Below, piece after piece: positions 7,698 to 17,223 of a DNA stretch of 64,000 nucleotides. The notes below the pieces were generated by a model. The model was given only the letters and a program-made list of their open reading frames with translations. It made no database searches and was not told the origin of the DNA. Source of the DNA: Chryseobacterium arachidis. GTDB lineage: Bacteria; Bacteroidota; Bacteroidia; Flavobacteriales; Weeksellaceae. The stretch's first letter is position 1. Every line of letters begins with the position of its first letter. The position numbers and the translations under genes are program-made. The DNA lies in contig NZ_FQUT01000007.1 of assembly GCF_900129245.1 (NCBI RefSeq), positions 62,001 to 126,000 of the forward strand, read 5' to 3'.

Positions 7698-9611
7698 ATG
7701 AATAAAAAAATGATTTTAGTTGGAGCGATGCTTGTTACTGGTACAACCATTTTCGCACAACAACAGGAGACTCAGATTGAAGAAGTGACTGTAGCTTCCA
7801 AAATTCCTCAACAGCTTTATAAAACCGGAAAAAACGTAAAACTTTTTACTCAAGAAGATCTTCAAAACTTCAAAGGGCAGACTCTTAATGATGTTCTGGA
7901 TCAGGTGGCAGGTTTTCAGATTACCGGAAACTTCAATAATCAAAGTGAGCCTAAATCTATGAAAATCCGTGGAGGAAAAAGCGCTAATGTTTTGGTTCTT
8001 ATAGACGGAATTCCCTTGAAAGATGTTACAGGAAACGATTACACCGTAACAGATCTACGTTTGATTGCTCTGGAAAATATAGAAAGTATTGAAGTACTGA
8101 ACGGTGCCTCTTCTGTACTTTACGGTTCTAATGCCACCGTTTCTGTGATCAATATCAAAACCAAACAGTCTGCACAAAAAGAAGTGGAAGGTATTCTTTC
8201 CGCAAGAGGAGGATCTTTCAGTACTTTTGCTCAAAACGCGACTGTAAAAGGGAAAATCAATAAATTCAACTATCAGGTTAACGGATTTAATGAAAAGTCT
8301 CAGGGAATTTCTTCCGCAGAGGGAGATGATTCTTTTGATAAAGATGGTTGGGAAAAGCAGAATATTTCTGCTAACGCGGGTTATACGGATGAGAAATTCA
8401 ATGTAAATATTTCCGGAGGCTGGAATCACCACCTCTACCAATATGATGAAGGTGCCTTTGCAGACGGACAGTACAGAGGAAATGACAAACAATTCTTCAC
8501 TGGATTAAATGCAGGATTTAAGTATAACAAAGGGCAAGTTGTTTTCAATTCCAGATATTCGGGAAATGAGAGAATCGGACAAAGCTTTTATACAGATCAG
8601 TACAATGATCAGTTTTCATATAAAGGAAAAAACCTTTTCACAGAATTGTACAACTTCTATAAAGTAAATGATTTCTTTAATTTTACGGTAGGAGTTCAGT
8701 ATGAAAATCAAAAAATGGGTTATTCTTCTCTTCCATGGGGGGGAACTTCGCTGGAAGAAGTTATGAAAGAAGATGACACGAAGCTGTCTAACTTTGATGC
8801 ATTTGCTAAAGTTAATTTTAGCTATAAAGGCTTAAATCTTGATGCAGGAACGAGAATGACAGATAATTCCAAATTTGGAAACCATTGGGTATATTCGGTA
8901 AATCCTTACTACCTGGGAGAAAGCGGAAATATTTTCTATAAAATAGGATACTCTTTCTCAACAGCTTTTATTGCACCTACTTTATACCAAAACTATGGTT
9001 CTCTTCCCTACATTCTTCCCAATCCTGATTTGAAACCGGAAACCAATCAATCTCATGAAATTGATCTGACTATTGGAAACAAAAGCAGAACTTTAGTTTT
9101 CAACGCAAGTGTTTTCCAAAGGGAAGAAAAAGATGTTTTCGCTTATCAGACCGTTGATTTTGTAACTTTTGCAGGACAATATTTAAATGTAGACAGAAAC
9201 AAGGTAAAAGGATTTGAAATCGGTTTCGATTATGATGTGAATAAATACGTCGGATTTGGAGGGAATTTCAGTTTTGTAGAAAAAGATGAGGAAGCTACCA
9301 TGTTGAGACAGCCTAAGCAAAGAGTGAATTCTTATCTTAAAATCAATCCTTTCAAAAGTACCCGCATTTACCTGACGCACCAGTTTGTAGGAAAAAGAAA
9401 TGACGCCTACTACGACTCTATGACATTTTCAACTGTCAATGTTGTGAACAAAGACTTCAATCTTTTCAATCTGAATGTCAATCAGAACATCAATAAGAAT
9501 ATCAACATTTCCGCAAATATCGGAAACCTATTCAACACATCATATATTGATGTAATCGGGTATAGAACAAAACCGAGAAATTATACTTTAGGAGTTAGCT
9601 ATCAATTCTAA
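7698..9611 (+). CDS. btuB: TonB-dependent outer-membrane receptor, probably for cobalamin (BtuB-like)
   Basis: This 637-residue protein has a signal peptide ending TIFAQQQ, a TonB-box-like start to the mature chain (ETQIEEVTV), and a plug domain at about 45-155 (LNDVLDQVAGFQ, MKIRGGKSANVLVLIDGIPL, SIEVLNGASSVLYGSNA). The rest is a 22-strand-type barrel ending in an aromatic-terminated strand (LGVSYQF). Size and plug motifs fit BtuB-class receptors, and the upstream cobalamin riboswitch gives the substrate. No periplasmic or inner-membrane btuCDF genes follow, so they must lie elsewhere if present. Confidence 0.88.
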   Translation: MNKKMILVGAMLVTGTTIFAQQQETQIEEVTVASKIPQQLYKTGKNVKLFTQEDLQNFKGQTLNDVLDQVAGFQITGNFNNQSEPKSMKIRGGKSANVLVLIDGIPLKDVTGNDYTVTDLRLIALENIESIEVLNGASSVLYGSNATVSVINIKTKQSAQKEVEGILSARGGSFSTFAQNATVKGKINKFNYQVNGFNEKSQGISSAEGDDSFDKDGWEKQNISANAGYTDEKFNVNISGGWNHHLYQYDEGAFADGQYRGNDKQFFTGLNAGFKYNKGQVVFNSRYSGNERIGQSFYTDQYNDQFSYKGKNLFTELYNFYKVNDFFNFTVGVQYENQKMGYSSLPWGGTSLEEVMKEDDTKLSNFDAFAKVNFSYKGLNLDAGTRMTDNSKFGNHWVYSVNPYYLGESGNIFYKIGYSFSTAFIAPTLYQNYGSLPYILPNPDLKPETNQSHEIDLTIGNKSRTLVFNASVFQREEKDVFAYQTVDFVTFAGQYLNVDRNKVKGFEIGFDYDVNKYVGFGGNFSFVEKDEEATMLRQPKQRVNSYLKINPFKSTRIYLTHQFVGKRNDAYYDSMTFSTVNVVNKDFNLFNLNVNQNINKNINISANIGNLFNTSYIDVIGYRTKPRNYTLGVSYQF

Positions 9612-9696
9612 TTTTTTGATTTAAATTGAAAGTTAACTTTGACAAAATTTTTAAATATAGAATAAAAAAATATTTTTCATCATTTGTGTTTTTTTT

Positions 9697-9723
9697 CCGG
9701 GCGGTTTCTTCGAAACCGCCCGG
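9697..9723. terminator. Bidirectional terminator between convergent genes
   Basis: A perfect 12-bp GC-rich stem (CCGGGCGGTTTC with its complement) closes a TTC loop. T-rich DNA lies upstream and ATTTTATT follows. It sits between the converging receptor gene and the lipoprotein gene ending at 9739. Confidence 0.85.
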
Positions 9724-9738
9724 ATTTTATTATAACAC

Positions 9739-12081
9739 TTATCTTCTGGCTTTAAAATATGAAGTAAAAAAATCGCAACCGCTGATCATATCTTCATACT
9801 GGTCCGGATAATTATTTCTAAGATCTTGATAATATTTATTTTGTTCCAATCTTCTGTCTTCGTAATTACCGGCTTGGGAAGAAGAATTCGTAGTATTCTC
9901 ACCCATAAAATCGTAATTATAATTCTCACATCTCCCCTGCATTCTCAGGCATAAAGCTTTAAATTTATAGGTTTGAGCATTTTCAAAAGCTTTTCCGTAA
10001 TAATATTTTGCAAGACCTGCTGTATTGAATTCCTGATTATCTTCCCGAATAGAATAATTTCCTGCCGAGCTTACAGAATACCTTCTCATCATCCATGCAT
10101 TGCCGTATTGCGACATATTGTAATAACAATTGGCCACCAAAAAATAATAGTAATCTCTGTCTTTTTCTTTCGGATTATTGGCTTTATTCAGATATTCGAT
10201 AAGCTTTCTGGTCACCGAAATTTTATTCACTCTGAAATGTTCTTTTTCAGGAATAAAATCAGGCGTATATTTTAAATGATAAAACGGATTCTGATCAAAA
10301 ACCTTGCTGGATGAATAGTAATTGTCTTTACCATCTCTTTCCCAAAGTGAATATTGCGCATCAAAATAATTTTCACCAAGTTTATTGAAAGTATTTAAAG
10401 CTAAGTTGAGTTTGTTTTGTCTGATGTATTTTGTACCTAACAAATCATATAAAGAATTGATTTCGGACTGATTAATCGAATAAAAATTTCTATAAAACGG
10501 ATCTGGATTTTTACTTAAACCATTAATTTCATTGATAAAACTCTGCAATTGTTCGGGTGAATAAACAGCATCCAGATAATCAAAATAATCATAGTAATAC
10601 GTATCATAAGTATGATTAGAATTTTTCAAAGATTTATAGTAAACATTATTGTAATATTCATTTCCAATAGAAGGATGATTTAACGAAGCGTATAAAAGTG
10701 CGGCATCATCAGTATTTCCCAAATATTCCAATTCTCTGCCTAAAGCAAAAATAAAATGTTTATTGTCTTTATTTTTAATGATAATTTCTTTCGCTGCATC
10801 CGGAATTTTAGCATTTCCATAGTTTTGATTCGCAAAAAGATTCAAAGCTTTTATGATTTCCACATTGTTTCGAAGAAGATTTTCAGACGGTAAAACTTTT
10901 TCCAGCTCAGCAATTTGGTTTAAGCTTTCAGAATAATTTTTGGTCATTAATAAAAGCTCTGCTCTCCCATATTTCCAGAAATTCGGATTTTCAACTTTGG
11001 ATAAATCAACTGAATCAATAAATTCCAAAACCTCTTTTGCATATTGTCTGTCGATGTCTGAACGTTCTAAAATTTTAAGAACATTTTCGTTTTCAGGATC
11101 ACTACCCCAATAATCATCATTCGTATAAAAAAGAGAATAATAAGGTGTGAAAACCCAATCTTCAAGCTTTCCCAATTCACGATATAGCAAAAAACTCAAT
11201 CCGTCATAATTCGGATTTTCAGCATAAATTTGTTTAATGTTTTCTAAATTTTTATCCGGATTATAAAGTCCGTAAAGCAGTAAAACATTTGCTTTTTCTT
11301 TTTTATTTTTAGCTAAATTTAAAACATCAGCTACAGGAACTTGTGATTCAAAATATTGCCACGAAACAAATCTTTTTTCAGGACTGGCTGCAAAAACTTT
11401 CGCAAAATATAGATTTTTCAACGCCGGATTTGTCTCTGAAATCGCCTTAAAATACAACGCCCAAACATCAATCACGTCATTGGATTGATTTGCCGAAAAG
11501 TATCGACTGTAAATTTTCTCAATGCTTTTCATCTCCTTATTATAAAAAGCCAAACGAAGTCCTAAAAAAGCATATCTTTTTTTGAATTCTACTTTTTTGC
11601 TTTTTGAAGCCAAAATAGTTGCTTTATTTAATAAATCCTTTCTTTTTGCAATCGCCGTATTTTCATTTCTTTCCCAGGGATCATCCTGCCAGGTATTGAA
11701 ATACTCACAATTTTTGGCAAATTTCAAATAATTAATAGCCTCAATATCTTTTTGGGAATACAAATAATGAAGAAACGGATTTGGAGAATTTCCCTGAATA
11801 TCAGAAAAACTATAATTTTCTAAAACAGAAGAAATATCTGTAATAAGAACTTTATTATCACAATATTTCCTCCACAATTTTTCATTATCCTGAGTAGAAA
11901 TTAACGCTTCAGAATTTTGTTCAAAACTTAAAACCGAATAATAAAATGAAGAATATGACTGATAAGAAAAGTTCTTAGGATTCAGAAAATAGAACCTAAC
12001 GTCTTCTCCGTAAGGATAAAAACCACACGCAGAAAAAGCGCTACTTAGTAAAATCGCTGTAAAAATGACTAATTTCTTCAT
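9739..12081 (-). CDS. Large helical-repeat protein with lipoprotein-like signal, unknown
   Basis: This 780-residue protein has a signal sequence ending SSAFSACG, so Cys19 could be lipidated. The rest is largely alpha-helical and rich in Tyr, Asn and Lys. Its spacing of aromatic and alanine positions suggests TPR-like tandem helices (for example SLNQIAELEKVLP and DAALLYASLNHPS). I do not recognise a family and see no catalytic motif. The start overlaps the upstream TIM-barrel-like lipoprotein gene by 41 bases in another frame, so the two are almost certainly cotranscribed. A partnership, with this protein as scaffold, is inference from the overlap only. Confidence 0.75.
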   Translation of the reverse strand: MKKLVIFTAILLSSAFSACGFYPYGEDVRFYFLNPKNFSYQSYSSFYYSVLSFEQNSEALISTQDNEKLWRKYCDNKVLITDISSVLENYSFSDIQGNSPNPFLHYLYSQKDIEAINYLKFAKNCEYFNTWQDDPWERNENTAIAKRKDLLNKATILASKSKKVEFKKRYAFLGLRLAFYNKEMKSIEKIYSRYFSANQSNDVIDVWALYFKAISETNPALKNLYFAKVFAASPEKRFVSWQYFESQVPVADVLNLAKNKKEKANVLLLYGLYNPDKNLENIKQIYAENPNYDGLSFLLYRELGKLEDWVFTPYYSLFYTNDDYWGSDPENENVLKILERSDIDRQYAKEVLEFIDSVDLSKVENPNFWKYGRAELLLMTKNYSESLNQIAELEKVLPSENLLRNNVEIIKALNLFANQNYGNAKIPDAAKEIIIKNKDNKHFIFALGRELEYLGNTDDAALLYASLNHPSIGNEYYNNVYYKSLKNSNHTYDTYYYDYFDYLDAVYSPEQLQSFINEINGLSKNPDPFYRNFYSINQSEINSLYDLLGTKYIRQNKLNLALNTFNKLGENYFDAQYSLWERDGKDNYYSSSKVFDQNPFYHLKYTPDFIPEKEHFRVNKISVTRKLIEYLNKANNPKEKDRDYYYFLVANCYYNMSQYGNAWMMRRYSVSSAGNYSIREDNQEFNTAGLAKYYYGKAFENAQTYKFKALCLRMQGRCENYNYDFMGENTTNSSSQAGNYEDRRLEQNKYYQDLRNNYPDQYEDMISGCDFFTSYFKARR

Positions 12082-13132
12082 CGGTGTAATTATTAAGTTG
12101 TTTTTCGTCTAAGTGAAAAAGCGTTACGGTAATTTCTTTATCAAACTTGATATTTTTCCTGATAATCGCAATAGCTTTATTGATTTTATCTGCCGTTATT
12201 TCTTCATATTTTATCTTATCTCCGGTTCTCAAATACGTTTCGTAATTAATAACTGTATCTTTCTGCACTTCATACCAAAGCGGTTTTATTTCTTTTAAAT
12301 GAGGCTTAATATCTTTCACATCATACAAAACATTCGTAAACTGATTGTTTTGGTAAACCTGCATCCAGGAATATACCGGAAGTGCAACATCCAAATGCAA
12401 CGGATATTTTTTTGCTGTATTGAGATAGCTTTCCAATTCTTTTAAATCAAGAATCGAATTTTTCGATTGATCTGCCAATGGATTAATCAGATTATAACAC
12501 ATCAAAGTCACTTTATCAACTGGCGGAACTCCCATTTTATCTGGATATTTGTATGGATACAATCTTAGTGTAGCTGAAATTTCTTTTTGTGAAATCGGTT
12601 TTAATTTCTTTAAAAAATAAAAATACTTATCCTTTGTAGAAGCCGTCCAATCGCAGTCAATCTGTATTTCTGAAACCTTTAAAGAGTCTAATCTTTCATT
12701 TGTATATTTGTTAATTAAAAAGTTTACATTATCTGCTAATTGATCTAAATCTTTCTCTGCACTTTTCTGAAAAACAATATTTTTAATATAAACCGTTGGA
12801 ATGACTTCATAAGAATTCGTTGATTTTTCATCGCAATAAGAATTCAGTGAAAAACTGGTTTTAGAGATAGGAAAATTTCCCATTGCATCGGTATAATCGA
12901 CCTCAAAAAATTTCACATACAGTTTCTTAATATTCTGATCAATTAAAATATCTTTTTCTTTGTTTGAACTGGAAGGATAATCGTTGGATTTCCAGTAATA
13001 GAAAGCATTTTCCACTTTTTCTACTTTAGTATTTTCGCAGGAGAAAATCAGAAAAAGTAAGGGCAGAAATAAGAAGATTTTTTTCACCGATAGTTTTTTA
13101 AAATTAAACAAATTTGTTTTCAATGTTTTCAC
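12041..13132 (-). CDS. Lipoprotein with glycosidase-like (TIM-barrel) features, unknown
   Basis: The 363-residue protein carries a signal peptide ending LLFLIFSC, a lipobox with Cys32. The body has strand-end motifs seen in TIM-barrel glycosidase-like families: VSEIQIDCDWTASTKDKYF (about 151-169), ISATLRLYPYKY, VTLMCYNLIN and LDVALPVYSWMQVY. The pattern recalls DUF3142/GH18-like proteins, but I cannot confirm an active site and function is open. It is first in a two-gene operon with the large repeat protein. An internal start at a later Met would remove the basic N-terminus; the ATG at 13132 is kept because it gives a normal signal peptide. Confidence 0.7.
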   Translation of the reverse strand: MKTLKTNLFNFKKLSVKKIFLFLPLLFLIFSCENTKVEKVENAFYYWKSNDYPSSSNKEKDILIDQNIKKLYVKFFEVDYTDAMGNFPISKTSFSLNSYCDEKSTNSYEVIPTVYIKNIVFQKSAEKDLDQLADNVNFLINKYTNERLDSLKVSEIQIDCDWTASTKDKYFYFLKKLKPISQKEISATLRLYPYKYPDKMGVPPVDKVTLMCYNLINPLADQSKNSILDLKELESYLNTAKKYPLHLDVALPVYSWMQVYQNNQFTNVLYDVKDIKPHLKEIKPLWYEVQKDTVINYETYLRTGDKIKYEEITADKINKAIAIIRKNIKFDKEITVTLFHLDEKQLNNYTDEEISHFYSDFTK

Positions 13133-13192
13133 AAATGTAATAACAAAAACTGTTCAATTTCAGTATTTTATTAACAAATTTTTAAGAATTTA

Positions 13193-13495
13193 TTATGATT
13201 TAGTTTTATAAATTAATTTCGTTAAAATTAAAACCTCAATAATTCCAATAAACCACCAGATGGGAAACCTGAAATATACATAAAGAAGAGTAAAACCATC
13301 AACAAAAGGCTGATCTTTAACGGCTTTTTTAATTTCAAAATCTACAGAAAAATAGGGTACAATAAGCCCAAAAAGTAAAAACACAATCAGATACAAGATC
13401 CGATTGCGTTTTTTAATTATTTTGTATTTCCAAACTCCAAAATTGAAGATGAAAATTACTATTAACATGATATAGTCAAATGTTGCGAAAAGCAT
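13193..13495 (-). CDS. Small membrane protein, unknown (100 aa)
   Basis: Three hydrophobic segments are visible at about 5-22, 32-50 and 75-93, with basic loops (KYKIIKKRNR). It has no recognised domain. The start lies one base after the cca stop codon, so it is probably expressed as a downstream partner of cca, a positional link only. Confidence 0.6.
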   Translation of the reverse strand: MLFATFDYIMLIVIFIFNFGVWKYKIIKKRNRILYLIVFLLFGLIVPYFSVDFEIKKAVKDQPFVDGFTLLYVYFRFPIWWFIGIIEVLILTKLIYKTKS

Positions 13496-13496
13496 T

Positions 13497-14918
13497 TTAA
13501 ACCAGTGTTAATCCAAGCTTTTCCGCTTCTGCAATAACAAAATTTTTAGCTTCTTCACTATCGTTACCAATTTCGCCTTCCAGAATTGCTTCTTTTACTT
13601 TTTCCTTTAAAATCCCGATTTCACGACCGGGTTTTAAATTAAACATCCTCATAATTTCTTCTCCGGAAATGGGTGGCTGGAAATTTCTTACCTGATCTTT
13701 TTCCTCTACTTCCTTAATCTTTACCGCAACATACTCAAAATTTTTCTTGAATTTCTCTTGTTTTTTGGAGTTTTTCGTTGTGATATCAGCTTTGCAAAGC
13801 GTGAACAGATCTTCAAGATTTTCACCGGCATCAAACAACAATCTTCTCAATGCAGAATCCGAAGCATCATCCGTAATTAAAGCGATTGGACGTGATGAAA
13901 GTTTCACCATTTTCTGAACATATTTCATGTCCGGTCCTAATGGTAATTTCAATCTTTGAAATAACGTTTTCACCATTTTTGAACCTAAAAACTCATGTCC
14001 ATGAAAAGTCCAGCCAGTTCCTTCCACGAATTTTTTGGTAGGTGCTTTTCCAATATCGTGAAGCAATGCCGACCAGCGAAGCCATAGATTATCGGTGTTT
14101 TCAGAAATATTATCCACCACTTCCAAAGTATGGTAGAAGTTGTCTTTATGCGTTTGACCTTCCACTTCTTCTACCCCTTTCAGATCGATTAATTCAGGAA
14201 TAATTAATTTCATTAAACCGGTCTGTTCCATTAGTTTTAAACCAATTGAAGGTTTTTTGGAAAGCATGATCTTGTTAAATTCAACCATGATTCTTTCCCT
14301 GGAAACAATCTTAATTCTTTCTGCCTCCTGCTTAATGGCTTCAAGTGAATTATCTTCAACTTTAAAATTTAACGTTGAAGCAAAACGTACCGCTCTCATC
14401 ATTCTCAGAGGATCGTCAGAATACGTCTGTGCGGGTTCCAAGGGAGTTCTTAAAATTCCTTTTTCCAGATCATCAATCCCGTTAAAAGGATCGATCAATT
14501 CACCGAAATTATCTTTGTTCAAAGAAATTGCCATTGCATTAACGGTAAAATCTCTTCTTTTCTGGTCATCTTCAATCGTTCCGCCTTCCACTTCCGGTTT
14601 GCGGCTGTCTTCAGAATAACTTTCCTTTCTTGCTCCTACAAATTCCAGCTCAAGATCTTTATATTTAATCATCGCCGTTCCATACGTTTTGAAAACGGAA
14701 ACTTTCATTTTCGGATCAATGGCTTTAGCAACATTTTGCGCTAATTCTATTCCGCTTTGTTCGGTCACAAAATCAATATCCGTGGAAGCCTTTCTTTTCA
14801 TCAGCAAATCCCGGACATAACCGCCCACAATGTATACAGACTGATTGTTTTCTGCCGCTACCTCAGAAATTATTTTGAAAAGTTTTAGATTTTTATTTTG
14901 ATTGAGATTGATTGTCAT
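13497..14918 (-). CDS. cca: CCA tRNA nucleotidyltransferase with HD domain
   Basis: This 473-residue protein matches the class II nucleotidyltransferase family that builds or repairs the 3' CCA of tRNA. The head domain shows VYIVGGYVRDLLMKR and TDIDFVTEQ (the DxD metal site) and the KRRDFTVNAMA motif. The nucleotide-binding region includes DDPLRMMRAVRFA. An HD phosphohydrolase-like domain follows (LLHDIGKAPTK near residue 287). HD-containing versions are typical of Bacteroidota. Specificity for full CCA addition rather than A-addition only cannot be proven here. Confidence 0.92.
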   Translation of the reverse strand: MTINLNQNKNLKLFKIISEVAAENNQSVYIVGGYVRDLLMKRKASTDIDFVTEQSGIELAQNVAKAIDPKMKVSVFKTYGTAMIKYKDLELEFVGARKESYSEDSRKPEVEGGTIEDDQKRRDFTVNAMAISLNKDNFGELIDPFNGIDDLEKGILRTPLEPAQTYSDDPLRMMRAVRFASTLNFKVEDNSLEAIKQEAERIKIVSRERIMVEFNKIMLSKKPSIGLKLMEQTGLMKLIIPELIDLKGVEEVEGQTHKDNFYHTLEVVDNISENTDNLWLRWSALLHDIGKAPTKKFVEGTGWTFHGHEFLGSKMVKTLFQRLKLPLGPDMKYVQKMVKLSSRPIALITDDASDSALRRLLFDAGENLEDLFTLCKADITTKNSKKQEKFKKNFEYVAVKIKEVEEKDQVRNFQPPISGEEIMRMFNLKPGREIGILKEKVKEAILEGEIGNDSEEAKNFVIAEAEKLGLTLV

Positions 14919-15052
14919 TATTATCAGGATATAGGATTTCAGCTACAAGAACGAAATCTTTTGCAAAGATAACAATTACATTAAACTTTTAACAAATGTA
15001 ACATCGTTTACAAAATTTGCCTAACTTTATAAGATAACTAATACTCATAACT

Positions 15053-16027
15053 ATGAAAAAAATATTATTCATTGGTTTCCTGTATTCCTTTTCAATTCTT
15101 TTTTCCCAGGCCAAAAATGTACATTATACAGATTTTATCGATTTCACAGACAATTCCGGGGTAAAGTACAGTGCTATGATGGTTACGGATCGGCATAATG
15201 ACGACGACGGACGTGCGGATGCCACAGTAAGAATTCTCTATTCTACTGATGGAAATGAACATCTGGTAGAATTCTATTCCGACTGTTATCTGGAAAATTT
15301 AAAAAACGGAAACACTAAAATTTCATTTATTCCTGTAAAAAATGCCAGCGTACAAATTATAAAAGGTAAAGATGTAAACTATAATACTGATACTTTTATC
15401 TATGAAATCGAATCAAAAACGAATAAGATTACAGGAACTCAGTCTGACAAAAACAGTACAACGCTCACTCCGATTATTTATAGAAATACAACATTGCAAA
15501 CGCAGGACAGAATAGATGAGATCGACAGGTTTTATTTCAGAACAGAGCCAATGTATGGTCTTCTTAAAGATTTTTATAACAAGAAAATTGAAGACACCGA
15601 AAAACCTTACTTTGATGCTGTTGGTTGGTTTGGAAGTGACGGAATCGCTTATCAGGCATTCATTATATCGGTTTTAAAAGAAAAAGGAACTTTGGATTCC
15701 GTAGTCAGAATACGTTATGAGAAAAATGGCGAAATCAATATTGTGCAATACGATACTTTGTCTGAAATTAAATTACAAAACGATGATACCATCACAATTT
15801 CTATTAAACCAAAAGATAAAATTATAAAAAATATCAAGGGAAATTCCAGCTATAGTGCAGACAGTTTCTTCTATACATTAGATGGAAACGACCAGTTTAT
15901 CAGTGGAAAACAATCTGATGATAATTCTTCTGCAGATCTATCCTATATAAAGGTTTCCAACAATCGGGAGTTTGCCTTAAAATTCTATTCCGAAAAAGAT
16001 GAAATTTATCAAAAGTATTTTAAATAA
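15053..16027 (+). CDS. Secreted protein with two related halves, unknown
   Basis: This 324-residue protein has a signal peptide (ILFSQA, cleavage after about residue 20) and no lipobox. Two segments align by eye: about 34-142 and 195-300. Both run from a GxxYxA start through VRIxY, an IKGKD/IKGNS turn, YxxDxFxY, and TGTQSDKNS versus SGKQSDDNS. This looks like an internal duplication of a beta-rich domain. I do not recognise the family. It is a single gene, bounded by a strong terminator shared with tsaC. Confidence 0.7.
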   Translation: MKKILFIGFLYSFSILFSQAKNVHYTDFIDFTDNSGVKYSAMMVTDRHNDDDGRADATVRILYSTDGNEHLVEFYSDCYLENLKNGNTKISFIPVKNASVQIIKGKDVNYNTDTFIYEIESKTNKITGTQSDKNSTTLTPIIYRNTTLQTQDRIDEIDRFYFRTEPMYGLLKDFYNKKIEDTEKPYFDAVGWFGSDGIAYQAFIISVLKEKGTLDSVVRIRYEKNGEINIVQYDTLSEIKLQNDDTITISIKPKDKIIKNIKGNSSYSADSFFYTLDGNDQFISGKQSDDNSSADLSYIKVSNNREFALKFYSEKDEIYQKYFK

Positions 16028-16033
16028 ATCAAC

Positions 16034-16062
16034 AAAAAAGCGCCGTTAAACAGCGCTTTTTT
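16034..16062. terminator. Bidirectional terminator between convergent genes
   Basis: AAAAAAGCGC pairs with GCGCTTTTTT around a 9-base loop, giving A- and T-tracts on both sides. It separates the secreted two-repeat protein gene from tsaC, and the last bases overlap the tsaC stop codon. Confidence 0.85.
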
Positions 16063-16609
16063 ATTCTCTTAAAACTTTTATCCTATTGTCGCTCCAGATT
16101 TTTATCACCGAAGAACCGGAGTATTTTGACACTTTTTCTCTGTCTTCTTCTACTGCATAATCCACCAAATCAACCATTTCAGGAGAAATATCCGAAAACT
16201 TCATCGGGCTTTTTTCTCCACTGAAATTCGCCGAAGTTGACACCAACGGCTTGTTTAATTTTGTGATTAATTTTTTACAAAAATCGTTTTTTACCAAACG
16301 GATTCCTATACTTCCATCATCTGCCAATAATTCTTTTGGCAAACCTCTCGGATTCTCGTAAACGATGGTTACCGGTTTTTCGCTTAAATCAATAATTTCC
16401 CAAGCCATCTCCGGAACATCCACCAGATCCTGCAGTCTCTTTTCAGATTCTACCAAAATGATCATGGATTTGTTCTTTTCACGTTTTTTGATGTCAAAAA
16501 TTTTGTTGACAGCTTCTATATTTGTTGCGTCACAACCGATTCCCCAAATAGTGTCTGTTGGGTAAAGGATAGTTCCGCCGGATTTTAGTATGTTGATGAT
16601 GTTTTCCAT
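16061..16609 (-). CDS. tsaC: L-threonylcarbamoyladenylate synthase, TsaC/YrdC type
   Basis: The enzyme makes threonylcarbamoyl-AMP for the t6A modification at tRNA position 37. Motifs include GGTILYPTDTIWGIGCDA near the N-terminus, KKREKNKSMIILV in the ATP/threonine site, and PLVSTSANFSGE. At 182 residues it is the short form with only the YrdC domain, without the Sua5 C-terminal domain. Its stop lies inside the convergent terminator. Confidence 0.92.
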   Translation of the reverse strand: MENIINILKSGGTILYPTDTIWGIGCDATNIEAVNKIFDIKKREKNKSMIILVESEKRLQDLVDVPEMAWEIIDLSEKPVTIVYENPRGLPKELLADDGSIGIRLVKNDFCKKLITKLNKPLVSTSANFSGEKSPMKFSDISPEMVDLVDYAVEEDREKVSKYSGSSVIKIWSDNRIKVLRE

Positions 16610-16629
16610 AATAATTAAACTTGTTTTAA

Positions 16630-17223
16630 TTAATCTTTAAAAAAGAATAAACTAAAATAACCTCTCTTCGTTTTATTTTCAATTTTTTTCAAACTCAATA
16701 ATTTCTTAAAATCATTTCTAATAATATGCTGTGATATTAATACAGGAACATTCAATCTTGAAGCATCCTTAATTAAAGTATATAAAATCGATTGATCTTT
16801 GAAAAAAACCATCGTTGTCGTTTCATGATTACCAAGGCCCAAAGTATCTGTAGGTTCATTCAAAAATATCAGATCTTTAGAAATTTTAGAGATTCTATAA
16901 TTGTACTTTTTTCCGTATTCAAGAATTCTTCTTTTAGCCTCTTCTTTATGAATAGTAAATTTGATTTCTTTTAAATTTTTCTCTGTGAATTTACAATAAA
17001 AACCATACAACCCAAAAGATAATGGACAAAGGTAAAAAAGGTATTCAATATCACTATTCGCAGACTGTTTAATATCTCCTAACCCCCAAAATGTAGGAAG
17101 CATCAGACTCAGGAACATTAAATAATTTGTAAAAGTATCAAATTTGTCATACCAATTTTCTTCTAAAATAAGTTTTCTCGTTTCAATACTTTTTTCAATA
17201 TCTAAATTTTTTAGACTACGCAT
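16630..17223 (-). CDS. Membrane protein of unknown function (197 aa)
   Basis: Two hydrophobic helices at about 34-49 and 62-77 are followed by a roughly 110-residue, lysine-rich cytoplasmic-type domain with no motif I recognise. The start overlaps the end of the next upstream membrane protein gene by 8 bases, so the two likely form a pair in one transcript downstream of the DinB-like gene. Confidence 0.6.
   Translation of the reverse strand: MRSLKNLDIEKSIETRKLILEENWYDKFDTFTNYLMFLSLMLPTFWGLGDIKQSANSDIEYLFYLCPLSFGLYGFYCKFTEKNLKEIKFTIHKEEAKRRILEYGKKYNYRISKISKDLIFLNEPTDTLGLGNHETTTMVFFKDQSILYTLIKDASRLNVPVLISQHIIRNDFKKLLSLKKIENKTKRGYFSLFFFKD

Noticed and set aside
8055..8492. 145-codon minus-strand frame inside the receptor gene
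   Set aside because: Shadow of a well-supported TonB receptor; no signal, motif or spacing supports it.
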